21,712 bases of DNA, from assembly GCA_002331255.1 (NCBI GenBank), contig DCZD01000041.1, positions 1 through 21,712 on the forward strand, written 5' to 3'. How positions within the stretch are numbered: position 1 is the first letter of the stretch; the number at the start of each line of letters is the position of its first letter. The notes beneath the pieces were generated by a model that saw nothing but the letters and a program-made list of their open reading frames with translations, was not told the origin of the DNA and did not search any database. Source of the stretch: Acidimicrobiaceae bacterium UBA2093. Lineage in GTDB: Bacteria > Actinomycetota > Acidimicrobiia > Acidimicrobiales > Ilumatobacteraceae. Both the position numbers and the translations under genes were made by a program. Shown in pieces: positions 14,664 through 21,712 of the stretch.

Positions 14664-15914
14664 TCACATATCCGAGTGGTATTCAAAACTGAATTGCGCG
14701 ATCCATACGACGTCGCCATCACGGGCCCCTGCACGCGACAGCAACTTGTTGACGCCGAGCTTGTTCAGGCGGTCGTCGATGTAGTTCAGAGCCTCAGGAC
14801 TGGTGACGTCGTTCAATGCAACAACTCGCTCGGCCGCACGACCATGCACGCGGAACTCGTTGTCTGCAGTGCGTTCAACCCATGCGTTCTCGGGTAACGG
14901 ACGCATGATGATTGTCGACTCTGGGTTTACTTCCTCCGCACGCGCTCGCGACACCAACTCAGCAAGCGAGTTCAACACCGTGCGAACATTGTTCGTGGTA
15001 ATCGAGGACATGTGCACGTGAGACCATGACTCAAGGACTTCGGGAGGCACGCTGTCGTCTTTTGTGCCGACGATGAGCGAGGGACGCTCGAGCAGCTCTG
15101 GCTGGTAGCGACCAACTTCCTGGCGCAATACCTCGAGCTGACGATCTGGTTCGATGCCGTCCAGGGCGACAAGATCGATGAGAAAGCACAGCACGCGGGC
15201 TCGTTCGATATGGCGTAGGAACTGATGACCGAGTCCTCTTCCCTCGCTCGCACCTTCGATGAGACCAGGTATGTCGGCCATCACAAATTCGACGTCGCTA
15301 CCCAGACGGATCACGCCGAGATGGGGCTCGAGAGTTGTGAACGGATAATTCGCAATCTTTGGTTTCGCCGCAGACACAGTCGAGATGAAGGTGCTCTTGC
15401 CCGCGTTTGGAAAGCCCACGAGCGCGACGTCGGCCATGAGCTTCAACTCGAGCTTTAGCCATCGCTCTTCCCCATGTTCACCCTGTTCGGCGAAGGTTGG
15501 CGCACGCCGCTTGTTGTTAAGGAACTTCGCATTTCCGCGACCACCGCGGCCACCATGCGCAGCCAGCCATCGATCGCCATGATTCATGAGATCGGCGAGA
15601 ATCTCGCCGCTGTACATGTCGCGAACGACAGTTCCCTCGGGGACGTGCACTACGAGATCCTCACCCCGTCGACCATGGAGGTCCTTGCCCTTTCCATGGA
15701 TGCCGCTCTCGGCCTTGCGGTGCGGGTGGTCTCGAAACGCAAGTAGCGATGCCACGTTGCGGTCGGCGACCAGCCAGACGTCTCCACCCTTTCCGCCGTC
15801 ACCACCGTTCGGCCCCCCGAAGGCCACCGGGCCCTCGCGGCGGAACGCGACACAGCCTGCACCACCGTCACCACCGGTGACGTTCAGTTGTGCTTCGTCG
15901 ACAAAACCACTCAT
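14664..15914 (-). CDS. obgE: GTPase Obg/CgtA
   Basis: An essential GTPase acting in late 50S ribosome assembly and stress signalling. The 416-residue protein has all three domains: the glycine-rich Obg fold (1-160, with GGDGGAGC and GGRGGRGNAKF), the GTPase domain (G1 GFPNAGKST 167-175, the switch region YPFTTLEPHLG 190-200, G3 DIPGLIEGA 214-222, G4-like TKDD 284-287) and an OCT domain at the C-terminus (about 340-410; FRVHGRAAERVVALND). The OCT domain is found in Gram-positive Obg proteins. The ATG at 15914 starts directly at the fold; an upstream ATG at 15947 would add a hydrophobic leader not seen in the family. A CATAAT box seven bases before the ATG and no ribosome site suggest a leaderless message. 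Confidence 0.95.
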   Translation of the reverse strand: MSGFVDEAQLNVTGGDGGAGCVAFRREGPVAFGGPNGGDGGKGGDVWLVADRNVASLLAFRDHPHRKAESGIHGKGKDLHGRRGEDLVVHVPEGTVVRDMYSGEILADLMNHGDRWLAAHGGRGGRGNAKFLNNKRRAPTFAEQGEHGEERWLKLELKLMADVALVGFPNAGKSTFISTVSAAKPKIANYPFTTLEPHLGVIRLGSDVEFVMADIPGLIEGASEGRGLGHQFLRHIERARVLCFLIDLVALDGIEPDRQLEVLRQEVGRYQPELLERPSLIVGTKDDSVPPEVLESWSHVHMSSITTNNVRTVLNSLAELVSRARAEEVNPESTIIMRPLPENAWVERTADNEFRVHGRAAERVVALNDVTSPEALNYIDDRLNKLGVNKLLSRAGARDGDVVWIAQFSFEYHSDM

Positions 15915-15921
15915 AGAGATG

Positions 15922-15927
15922 ATTATG
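15922..15927 (-). promoter_or_regulatory. -10 box of obgE-proB
   Basis: CATAAT on the minus strand ends seven bases before the obgE ATG. A second hexamer, TAGCCT, lies directly upstream and could serve instead. No good -35 sequence was seen at either spacing. Confidence 0.35.
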
Positions 15928-16000
15928 AGGCTACCGGTGCAATACATCGGACTCTGGGAGTCAGTTCATACATGTGATCTATGCCGTCACACCTTTCCCG

Positions 16001-16006
16001 TACGCT
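16001..16006 (+). promoter_or_regulatory. -10 box of the dGTPase-family gene
   Basis: TACGCT ends six bases before the ATG at 16013. The same hexamer, preceded by a TTTCCC tract, occurs at almost the same distance before murJ. No ribosome site is present and no clear -35 box was found. Confidence 0.42.
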
Positions 16007-16012
16007 GACCTC

Positions 16013-17182
16013 ATGTCATCGCACGAGTCGAACAACCTGTCGCTCAGCGAACACGAACACAGTGAACGTGCCCGCACATGGGCATCCACCATGAGCGGTA
16101 CAGCCGCTGACGGCGACATACGCGTGGCACATGCCGACTCATGGGCAGGAATTGGCACCACCGACATCGCCGAGCGCGCTGACCGTGAAGTCAATGCTGA
16201 ACGAGAGCTCGCACCTCACGCAACGCACGCTGTCGGAGCTGGCAATCGACCACTTCCCGAAGACCCCGATCCTTACCGCTCATGTTTCGAACGAGATAGA
16301 GATCGCATCTTGCACGCCACTGCGTTCCGTCGCCTCGCCGGAAAGACCCAAGTCTTCGTCTTCCCCGATGATCACCAACGAACGCGGCTCACTCACGCAC
16401 TCGAAGTCGCCCAAGTGGCCGTGTCCGTCGCGCGCGCATTGCGTCTCAATATCGCCCTCACAGAAGCCATCGCGCTCGGACACGACTGTGGTCACGGCCC
16501 CGGTGGTCATGCATCAGAAGATGCGTTATCGCAGTATCTACCCGAGGGCTATGACCATGCCGTCTGGGGCGCCGATGTCGTACTCACACCGCTCAACTTG
16601 TGCCTCGAAACACTCGATGGTGTGCGCAACCACAGTTGGTCGCGACCTGCACCTCGCACGCCCGAAGGCGAGGTCGTTAGCTGGGCAGATCGCATTGCCT
16701 ACGTCTGCCATGACTTCGAAGATGCAGTAGCGGCAGGCATCGTGTCGCCGCGCCAGCTTCCGAGCACGGTTGCAAACTTGTGCGGTACCGAGCGTCGCTC
16801 GCAATTGCATGTCTTCATCAACGCCATGATCGAAGCCGCTGCCGCCACCGGTCGCATCGGCATGACCCCCGATGCCGCCGATGCACTTGCAGCATTTCGC
16901 CAATTCAATTACGAGCAGGTGTATTTGCGTCCCGCGTCAGCTGAACAAGGACGATCGGTCATTGCCATGTTGCGCGCATTGGTCGAGCACTATGCCGATC
17001 GACCCCACTTGCTGCCAACCGTCGACGACTTACCGGTCTCCGATGCTGGAAGTGATCAGGCCTTGCGAAACGCGGTCACCTATGTCGGAGGAATGACGGA
17101 TCGATTTGCCTGTCGACAGGCGATCACGTTGCTCGGATTTCGGTCCGACGCTTTACCACAAGGCATCGACACCTTCAGTTGA
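16013..17182 (+). CDS. dgt: dGTPase-family HD-domain triphosphohydrolase
   Basis: Members cleave deoxynucleoside triphosphates to the nucleoside and tripolyphosphate, tuning dNTP pools. The 389-residue protein shows FERDRDRILHATAFRRLAGK (92-111), TRLTHALEVAQVA (124-136, metal-ligand His128), ALGHDCGHGPGGH (154-166, the HD pair 157-158) and SWADRIAYVCHDFEDA (223-238, metal-ligand Asp226), so the metal-binding set is complete. GHDCGHGPGGH differs from the common GHDLGHPPFGH. Residues 1-65 form an extra low-complexity, acidic and His/Ser-rich leader. The ATG at 16013, rather than 15974, agrees with the TACGCT box six bases upstream. It lies in opposite orientation between the rplU-rpmA and obgE-proB blocks. 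Substrate specificity (dGTP or any dNTP) cannot be read from sequence. Confidence 0.9.
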   Translation: MSSHESNNLSLSEHEHSERARTWASTMSGTAADGDIRVAHADSWAGIGTTDIAERADREVNAERELAPHATHAVGAGNRPLPEDPDPYRSCFERDRDRILHATAFRRLAGKTQVFVFPDDHQRTRLTHALEVAQVAVSVARALRLNIALTEAIALGHDCGHGPGGHASEDALSQYLPEGYDHAVWGADVVLTPLNLCLETLDGVRNHSWSRPAPRTPEGEVVSWADRIAYVCHDFEDAVAAGIVSPRQLPSTVANLCGTERRSQLHVFINAMIEAAAATGRIGMTPDAADALAAFRQFNYEQVYLRPASAEQGRSVIAMLRALVEHYADRPHLLPTVDDLPVSDAGSDQALRNAVTYVGGMTDRFACRQAITLLGFRSDALPQGIDTFS

Positions 17183-17206
17183 CGCCCTCTGGCGTAAGAG
17201 CGACGT

Positions 17207-17458
17207 CTACTCAGGAAGAATGTCGACGACTTTGCGCCCGCGGCGCTCGCCAAACTTCACGCTGCCGCTGACAAGCGCGAACAACGTGTCGTCTTTGCCA
17301 ATGCCCACGTTCTTGCCAGGGTGGAACCGGGTGCCACGCTGACGCACGAGAATTGTTCCGGCGGAGATGTTGGTTCCGTCGAATGCCTTGATTCCGAGTC
17401 GCTGGGCGTTTGAGTCGCGGCCGTTACGAGTTGAACCGCCACCTTTGGTCTTTGACAT
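17207..17458 (-). CDS. rpmA: 50S ribosomal protein L27
   Basis: An 83-residue protein with the L27 signature KTKGGGSTRNGRDSNAQRLG (3-22) followed by AGTILVRQRGTRFHPGKNVG. L27's N-terminus reaches the peptidyl-transferase centre. There is no cleavable N-terminal extension of the kind found in Firmicutes. It starts five bases after the rplU stop and is the last gene of its run; the convergent dGTPase-family gene ends 24 bases away. Confidence 0.97.
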   Translation of the reverse strand: MSKTKGGGSTRNGRDSNAQRLGIKAFDGTNISAGTILVRQRGTRFHPGKNVGIGKDDTLFALVSGSVKFGERRGRKVVDILPE

Positions 17459-17463
17459 GAGAA

Positions 17464-17775
17464 TCAGCCTTTCGCGATGGAGGTGATTTCGACGAGCGAA
17501 TACTGCTGACGGTGACCGTAGCGGCGACGCTGGTTCGTTCGGCGCTTGTAGGTGAAACCTTCGATCTTGCGACCTTTCACGGTTCCGACCACTCGGCCAG
17601 TCACCTTGACGGACTTCAACTGATCGGGAGTCGACAGCACAGAGGCACCGTCGACCAAGAGCACGGGTGTAAACGACACCTCTTGTCCGTCGGCAGCCCC
17701 GAGGAGCTCGACCTTGACTTGCTGGCCTTGGGAGACCTTCTCTTGCTTGCCACCGGAGGCGATCACTGCGTACAT
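17464..17775 (-). CDS. rplU: 50S ribosomal protein L21
   Basis: A 103-residue protein beginning MYAVIASGGKQEKVSQGQ, with KGRKIEGFTYKRRTNQRRR near residues 67-85, both standard for L21, a 23S-rRNA-binding protein. The ATG has AGGA seven bases upstream. A 97-base gap separates it from rne upstream. This gap contains a TAGGGT hexamer 11 bases before the ATG that could be a -10 box, but no convincing -35 element, so both read-through from rne and a private promoter are possible. Confidence 0.97.
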   Translation of the reverse strand: MYAVIASGGKQEKVSQGQQVKVELLGAADGQEVSFTPVLLVDGASVLSTPDQLKSVKVTGRVVGTVKGRKIEGFTYKRRTNQRRRYGHRQQYSLVEITSIAKG

Positions 17776-17872
17776 AGCGAAGTCCTACCCTACCTTGACC
17801 CTGCACCGGCCACACACCCTGGTCGACACTGCCCGACTGGCACATTGCTGCTCTGAGACCACCACAAAACTG

Positions 17873-19570
17873 TCAGTCAAGGAGGCCAAAATCGACCTTC
17901 ACGCCGCGACCTTCACAGTCGGGACATGGGTCGGCAAATGCCGTGAGGAGACCCTCACCAATGCGCTTGCGCGTCATCTCGACGAGACCCAACTCGGAGA
18001 TGTCAAACACCTGCGTACGTGTCTTGTCACGAGACAGTGCGGCGCGGAAGGCTTCAACCACTCGCTTGCGGTTCTCGCGGATCTCCATGTCGATGAAGTC
18101 AATGACGATGATTCCGCCGATGTCACGCAGGCGAAGCTGACGTGCGACCTCTTCGGCTGCCTCGAGGTTGTTGCGAAAGACAGTCTCTTCAAGGTTCGAC
18201 GTTCCGACATTCTTCCCGGTGTTCACGTCGATGACCGTGAGTGCCTCGGTGTGTTCGATGATGAGCGAGCCACCACTTGGCAGCCAGACTTTGCGATCAA
18301 GAGCCTTGTGCAACTGCTCGTGCACATGGTGGTGTTCGAAGATCGACAAACCTTCAGCTTCAACATCGAAGTACTCCACGCGATCGGCAAGCTCCGGATT
18401 GAAATCTGCGACGTAGGCCTTCACTTCTTCATATAAACGACGATCATCGATGACAACTCCACGATATTCGGCATTGAATTCTTCGCGAATGACACGAACG
18501 GCAAGCTCTGGCTCGCGATACAAAAGCGTCGGACCATTCGCGGCTTTGGACTTTGTCTCAATTTCGTTCCACTCTTCGACGAGACGCGTCATGTCGGCTC
18601 GTAATTCATGTTCTGTGGCGTGCTCTGCCGCAGTGCGCACAATGACGCCGTGTTCCGCTGGCTTCACGCGGTCGAGAACCGAGCGAAGGCGACGTCGTTC
18701 ATCCTCGGGCAGACGCTTCGAGATTCCGTAGGTCTTGCTGTTCGGAATGAGCACCACGAAACGACCCGGCAACGACACTTCCTGGGTGAGGCGCGCGCCC
18801 TTTGCCCCGATCGGATTCTTTGTGACCTGACACAAGATCATCTGGCGTGAGCGCAAGATGTGCTCAATACGTGCAGTCGAAGTGGTTTCGACATCTTCTT
18901 TGTCGAACTGCACGTCGCCTCGATACAGCACCGCATTCTTCGGTGTCGCAATATCGACGAATGCAGCCTCCATGCCTGGCAGAACGTTCTGCACACGTCC
19001 CAGGTAGATGTTCCCGTGGATTTGACTGACGTCATCGGCTGGGCGACTGACATAGTGCTCGAGAAGACTTCGGCCTTCGAGCACGGCAACCTGGGTGAGC
19101 CCATCACGCACTTGCACGCACATGAGATAGCGCCCGACAGGGCGGCCGTCTCGCGTACGACCCCGGCGCCGTTCGATGATGTCGGCATCGATGGTCTCAG
19201 CCGATCCATTGCTACTTCCTGAGCGAGTCCGCGAGCGACCGCGTCCACCTCGCCGGCGCTTCTTCTTTGCTCCTGCGCCGTCTCCGGCGGAAGATGGCTG
19301 CGCTGGCTGAGAAGCGGGCGTTGGCGCCGGACGCGTGTCACCGATTTGTGGCCGACGCACAACGGCGGACGCAGCGACTTTGGGGTCAGTCACCCGACCC
19401 TCATGTGGCACGTCGGGCATGTCGACATCGTCGGCTTGGCGACGGGAGTCAGACGATGTGCGCTGGCTTGACCCGCCTCCACTTCGATTACGTCCTCCGC
19501 GGGATCCGCGGCGACGCTTCTTGGCTGCGCCACTGGCGCCCGCCTGGGTTCCACCGTCTCCGGTGCTCAT
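17873..19570 (-). CDS. rne: ribonuclease E/G
   Basis: The endonuclease that starts mRNA decay and rRNA processing. The 565-residue protein has a basic, low-complexity N-terminal extension of about 150 residues (KKRRRGSRGGRNRSGGG, then KKKRRRGGRGRSRTR), an S1 domain from about 186 (GNIYLGRVQNVLPGMEAAF), the RNase core (GARLTQEVSLPGR near 258-270), catalytic Asp448 in LTVIDVNTGKN and Asp491 in IVIDFIDM, and the zinc-link CPDC (549-552). Unlike E. coli RNase E it ends just after the zinc-link, with no C-terminal scaffold; the disordered part is at the front, as in other actinobacteria. The ATG at 19570 has AGGAG seven bases upstream. A 130-base hairpin-rich leader precedes it, and rplU follows on the same strand. 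Confidence 0.95.
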   Translation of the reverse strand: MSTGDGGTQAGASGAAKKRRRGSRGGRNRSGGGSSQRTSSDSRRQADDVDMPDVPHEGRVTDPKVAASAVVRRPQIGDTRPAPTPASQPAQPSSAGDGAGAKKKRRRGGRGRSRTRSGSSNGSAETIDADIIERRRGRTRDGRPVGRYLMCVQVRDGLTQVAVLEGRSLLEHYVSRPADDVSQIHGNIYLGRVQNVLPGMEAAFVDIATPKNAVLYRGDVQFDKEDVETTSTARIEHILRSRQMILCQVTKNPIGAKGARLTQEVSLPGRFVVLIPNSKTYGISKRLPEDERRRLRSVLDRVKPAEHGVIVRTAAEHATEHELRADMTRLVEEWNEIETKSKAANGPTLLYREPELAVRVIREEFNAEYRGVVIDDRRLYEEVKAYVADFNPELADRVEYFDVEAEGLSIFEHHHVHEQLHKALDRKVWLPSGGSLIIEHTEALTVIDVNTGKNVGTSNLEETVFRNNLEAAEEVARQLRLRDIGGIIVIDFIDMEIRENRKRVVEAFRAALSRDKTRTQVFDISELGLVEMTRKRIGEGLLTAFADPCPDCEGRGVKVDFGLLD

Positions 19571-19700
19571 CTCTCGACTCCTTACTGATTCCGCGCATTC
19601 TGCGCGGCCACGTCGCGCCGAAGCGCGCCATGTGAGGGCGAGGGCTGCCACCAGGGCGCCGCCGCCTCTCTGCGGCCTGTGGACAGACTACCGGCGGGCC
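19571..19700 (-). promoter_or_regulatory. hairpin-rich leader of rne
   Basis: This 130-base space between rodA and rne holds no gene. On the minus strand, in transcription order, it contains three GC-rich hairpins: GCCGC-AGAGAG-GCGGC (plus 19661-19676), CGCGC-TTCG-GCGCG with a stable UUCG loop (19614-19627), and CCGCGCA-GAA-TGCGCGG (19591-19607), the last ending about 20 bases before the start codon. A TAGTCT hexamer just after the rodA stop could be a -10 box. None of the stems has a U-tract. The layout suggests a structured 5' UTR rather than a rodA terminator, and by analogy with E. coli rne could serve autoregulation. Confidence 0.45.
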
Positions 19701-20873
19701 CTACCTGAAACGGCGCATATGGACGTTCTGCACGAGGCCCACCATCGCCGCAAAGGCCACAGTGTGGGATCCGCCGTAGCTGACGAAGGGCAGAGGCACG
19801 CCAGAGACCGGGGTGATGCCAAGGGTCATGCCGATGTTCTGGAACGACTGCCACAACACCATGGTGAAGACGCCCGCACAGAGGTACAAGCCGAGCCGGT
19901 CCTTCGCCATGCGCGCGATGCGAAAGACACGCCACAAGATGATGGCGAGCAGCGTGATGACAACGCCGCAGCCGATGAGACCAAACTGCTCGCCCACCGC
20001 CGAGAACACGAAGTCGGTGGATTGCACAGGAATGAACTGACCGTTGGTGAGCGGACCGTTCAGGTAACCCTTGCCGGTGATGCCACCCGTTGCGACCGCA
20101 CGTTTCGCGAAGCGAACTTGACGCAACACGTTCTGCAACGATGCAGTTTCAGCGTTCTGGTTGAGGAACGCGATGACGCGACGAACTTGGTAGTCCTTCA
20201 CGATGCCACCGACGACTGCTGCAGCCATTGAGATGATCGCCAGACTGGTGACGAGAACGATGTACTTGATACGTGCACCAGCGACCAACAGAACTCCCAT
20301 CGCCGCCGCAACGAGAACTGTCGCTGAACCGAGGTCGGGTTCGACAAGAACAAGCACAACCGGAAGCCCGACGATGAGTAACGACTGGATGAACCGCTCG
20401 TAGGACACCACCTCTGTCGCATCGTCTGCCAAGAAACCTGCCAGCAGCAATAGAACGGTGAACTTCGCAATTTCCGAAGGCTGCACCGAGATGATGCCGA
20501 GGTCGAACGACAGTCGTGCGCCACCACGGACCGCACCCGACACGAGCACCAACACGAGCAACACTTGGGTGACGACGTAGAAGAACTCGGCATTACCTCG
20601 CAGTCGCCCGTAGTCGACGGCCATCACGGCCGCCATCGCAATGATGGCGAACAGAATGAACACGATTTGTCGTTGGACAATCGTGAACTCGTCCTGGCCA
20701 GAGTTGATGAGTCGTGGTCGCGTCGCGGAATACACCATGAACACACCGATGATGGTCTGCAGAGTCACCGCAGCCATCAGGATCCAGTCGATATTGCGAC
20801 TGGGGTCGGCATAGCTGCGCCGCACATTGCCAAGACCTTGCCCCGGACGACGAGTGAGCAACGGAATCGCCAT
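19701..20873 (-). CDS. rodA: RodA, SEDS-family peptidoglycan glycosyltransferase
   Basis: RodA polymerises lipid II into glycan strands during elongation, in a complex with a class B PBP. The 390-residue protein has about ten membrane helices and the SEDS landmarks VQPSEIAKF (130-138), EPDLGSA (178-184), the conserved Asp in QSTDFVFSAVGE (Asp287, matching the catalytic Asp region), GITPVSGVPLPFVSYGGS (352-369) and a short basic C-terminus. The partner PBP2 gene is directly upstream; its TGA shares one base with the rodA ATG, so translation is coupled. RodA rather than FtsW is called from the PBP2 pairing and the absence of mur/fts neighbours. rne follows 130 bases downstream. Confidence 0.93.
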   Translation of the reverse strand: MAIPLLTRRPGQGLGNVRRSYADPSRNIDWILMAAVTLQTIIGVFMVYSATRPRLINSGQDEFTIVQRQIVFILFAIIAMAAVMAVDYGRLRGNAEFFYVVTQVLLVLVLVSGAVRGGARLSFDLGIISVQPSEIAKFTVLLLLAGFLADDATEVVSYERFIQSLLIVGLPVVLVLVEPDLGSATVLVAAAMGVLLVAGARIKYIVLVTSLAIISMAAAVVGGIVKDYQVRRVIAFLNQNAETASLQNVLRQVRFAKRAVATGGITGKGYLNGPLTNGQFIPVQSTDFVFSAVGEQFGLIGCGVVITLLAIILWRVFRIARMAKDRLGLYLCAGVFTMVLWQSFQNIGMTLGITPVSGVPLPFVSYGGSHTVAFAAMVGLVQNVHMRRFR

Positions 20874-21712
20874 CAGTCACGCACCGATGACCCTGCGCCA
20901 ACCAGACACAGCGGATTTTCCATGGTGTGAGGTGCTGCTGGTGTCACCATGTTCACGTCAAGTGGATCAGACGGCACGATGGTCGGCAGTTTTACTCTCT
21001 TTGCAAGTGCAGTAAAAAGACACTTCACCACAGGTGCTGCTGCGCGGGAACCAAATCCGCTCTTCTCGAGATACGCAAAGGCGGAATAGGGCTGTGAGTC
21101 GGTGAGACTGAATGCACCAAATGCCGACGAGTCATTCCATGGAAGGTTGCCGAAACCCTGTGCCGTACCCGTTTTGCCGGCGATTGGAAGAATGCGTTTC
21201 GGATATGACTGGAACAGCTTTTCTCCTGTTGTCGCATGGTAAAAATCGAAGCTCACGCCAGGACCATTGATCACGCGCGTCAACCCCTTAACGATCGGAT
21301 CTCTGATTTCCGATTCCATCGGCAACACGCGGACAAGCTCTGGCGTTGAATGGTCCTGCACGACCACACCTTTTTGAAGGTCGATGGTGCTCTTGTTCGA
21401 CAACGGCGTTCCTGGTGCCCAGATTGCGCGCACGACCTTCGGCTTCAACACGGATCCCCCATTGCCGAGCGCCGCATATGCCACTGCCACTTGTATCGGA
21501 GTTGCCGACAACAGGCCCTGGCCGATGGAGAACTGCACGTTGTCTCCCACGTAGAAGCCGCGACCCTCGTCCTTGCTGATGGCCCCCGCGTCGGCCAGTC
21601 GTTTCTTCAATTCCCTATTCGGCACCGTTCCGACAAATTCGTACGGAAGGTCGATTTCTGTCGGCGAACCAAAGCCAAACTTGCGTACCTCTTGCTCGAG
21701 CACAGGCGTATT
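20873..21712 (-). CDS. mrdA: penicillin-binding protein 2 (class B), C-terminal part
   Basis: The last 279 residues of a class B PBP transpeptidase; the N-terminal TM segment, pedestal and the SxxK active site lie beyond the window edge, and the frame is open through 21712. Visible are FGFGSPTEIDLPYE, VGDNVQFSIGQGLLSATPIQ (typical of the PBP2/FtsI transpeptidase fold) and the KTGT motif in PIAGKTGTAQGFG with its oxyanion-side loop. The C-terminal tail of about 45 residues (KLPTIVPSDPLD and beyond) is outside the enzymatic fold. It cross-links the strands made by RodA, whose gene overlaps its stop by one base. The gene symbol follows from this pairing; many actinobacteria use pbpA for a similar protein. 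Confidence 0.9.
   Translation of the reverse strand, partial: NTPVLEQEVRKFGFGSPTEIDLPYEFVGTVPNRELKKRLADAGAISKDEGRGFYVGDNVQFSIGQGLLSATPIQVAVAYAALGNGGSVLKPKVVRAIWAPGTPLSNKSTIDLQKGVVVQDHSTPELVRVLPMESEIRDPIVKGLTRVINGPGVSFDFYHATTGEKLFQSYPKRILPIAGKTGTAQGFGNLPWNDSSAFGAFSLTDSQPYSAFAYLEKSGFGSRAAAPVVKCLFTALAKRVKLPTIVPSDPLDVNMVTPAAPHTMENPLCLVGAGSSVRD

Noticed and set aside
17182..17195. ACGCC-CTCT-GGCGT hairpin between the dGTPase-family gene and rpmA as a terminator
   Set aside because: Only five pairs and no U-tract on either strand; too weak to annotate.
17714..18436. Open frame opposite rne, rplU and their gap
   Set aside because: It is the complement of firmly identified genes and has no recognisable domain.
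19335..20231. Long plus-strand open frame across the 5' end of rne and the 3' part of rodA
   Set aside because: It runs antisense to two identified genes and has a composition typical of an out-of-frame translation.
1..21712. Mobile elements, CRISPR arrays, phage or defence genes
   Set aside because: No transposase, integrase, direct-repeat array or defence-type domain was seen on either strand; neighbours have similar composition throughout.

Overview
The window looks like ordinary chromosome from an actinobacterium, most likely of the class Acidimicrobiia (Ilumatobacter-like). This is inferred from gene content: an RNase E/G with a basic N-terminal extension, rplU-rpmA and obgE-proB nearby, a CoxE-type VWA protein paired with a MoxR ATPase, a SURF1 protein, a possible DUF2550-like protein, and several genes whose start codon lies 6-8 bases after a TANNNT-like -10 box, as expected for leaderless mRNAs. 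No insertion sequence, phage gene, CRISPR array or recent-transfer signature was seen. Genes are densely packed and often overlap.

Layout. 1-1634 (minus): two small proteins, an EamA-type exporter and tRNA-Gly(GCC). 1720-2124 (plus): a small one-TM protein. 2130-3335 (minus): metX, preceded by a promoter and a SAM-I/SAM-IV-clan riboswitch candidate. 3652-4416 (plus): a SET-domain protein with its own promoter, divergent from metX. 4403-5837 (minus): an APH-like phosphotransferase and a DCC-family CxxC protein. 5888-6622 (plus): SURF1. 6588-11887 (minus): a five-gene run in transcription order MoxR ATPase, CoxE-like VWA protein, histidine phosphatase, GMC oxidoreductase and MBL-fold hydrolase. 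11956-13548 (plus): murJ. 13571-15914 (minus): obgE and proB. 16013-17182 (plus): a dGTPase-family HD hydrolase. 17207-21712 (minus): PBP2 (cut by the window edge), rodA, rne, rplU, rpmA.

How the genes fit together. PBP2, RodA and MurJ act on lipid II export and elongation-phase peptidoglycan synthesis. Rne, RplU, RpmA and Obg belong to RNA turnover and ribosome biogenesis. ProB and MetX commit carbon to proline and methionine, and MetX appears to be controlled by SAM through its leader RNA. SURF1 serves cytochrome c oxidase assembly. The MoxR/VWA pair is probably a metallochaperone-like ATPase system; its three downstream enzymes have no assigned pathway.

The best candidates for a second look are the metX leader RNA (complete promoter, four-helix aptamer and a possible ribosome-site-sequestering platform), the SET-domain methyltransferase-like gene beside it, the five-gene MoxR/VWA operon, and the hairpin-rich leader of rne.
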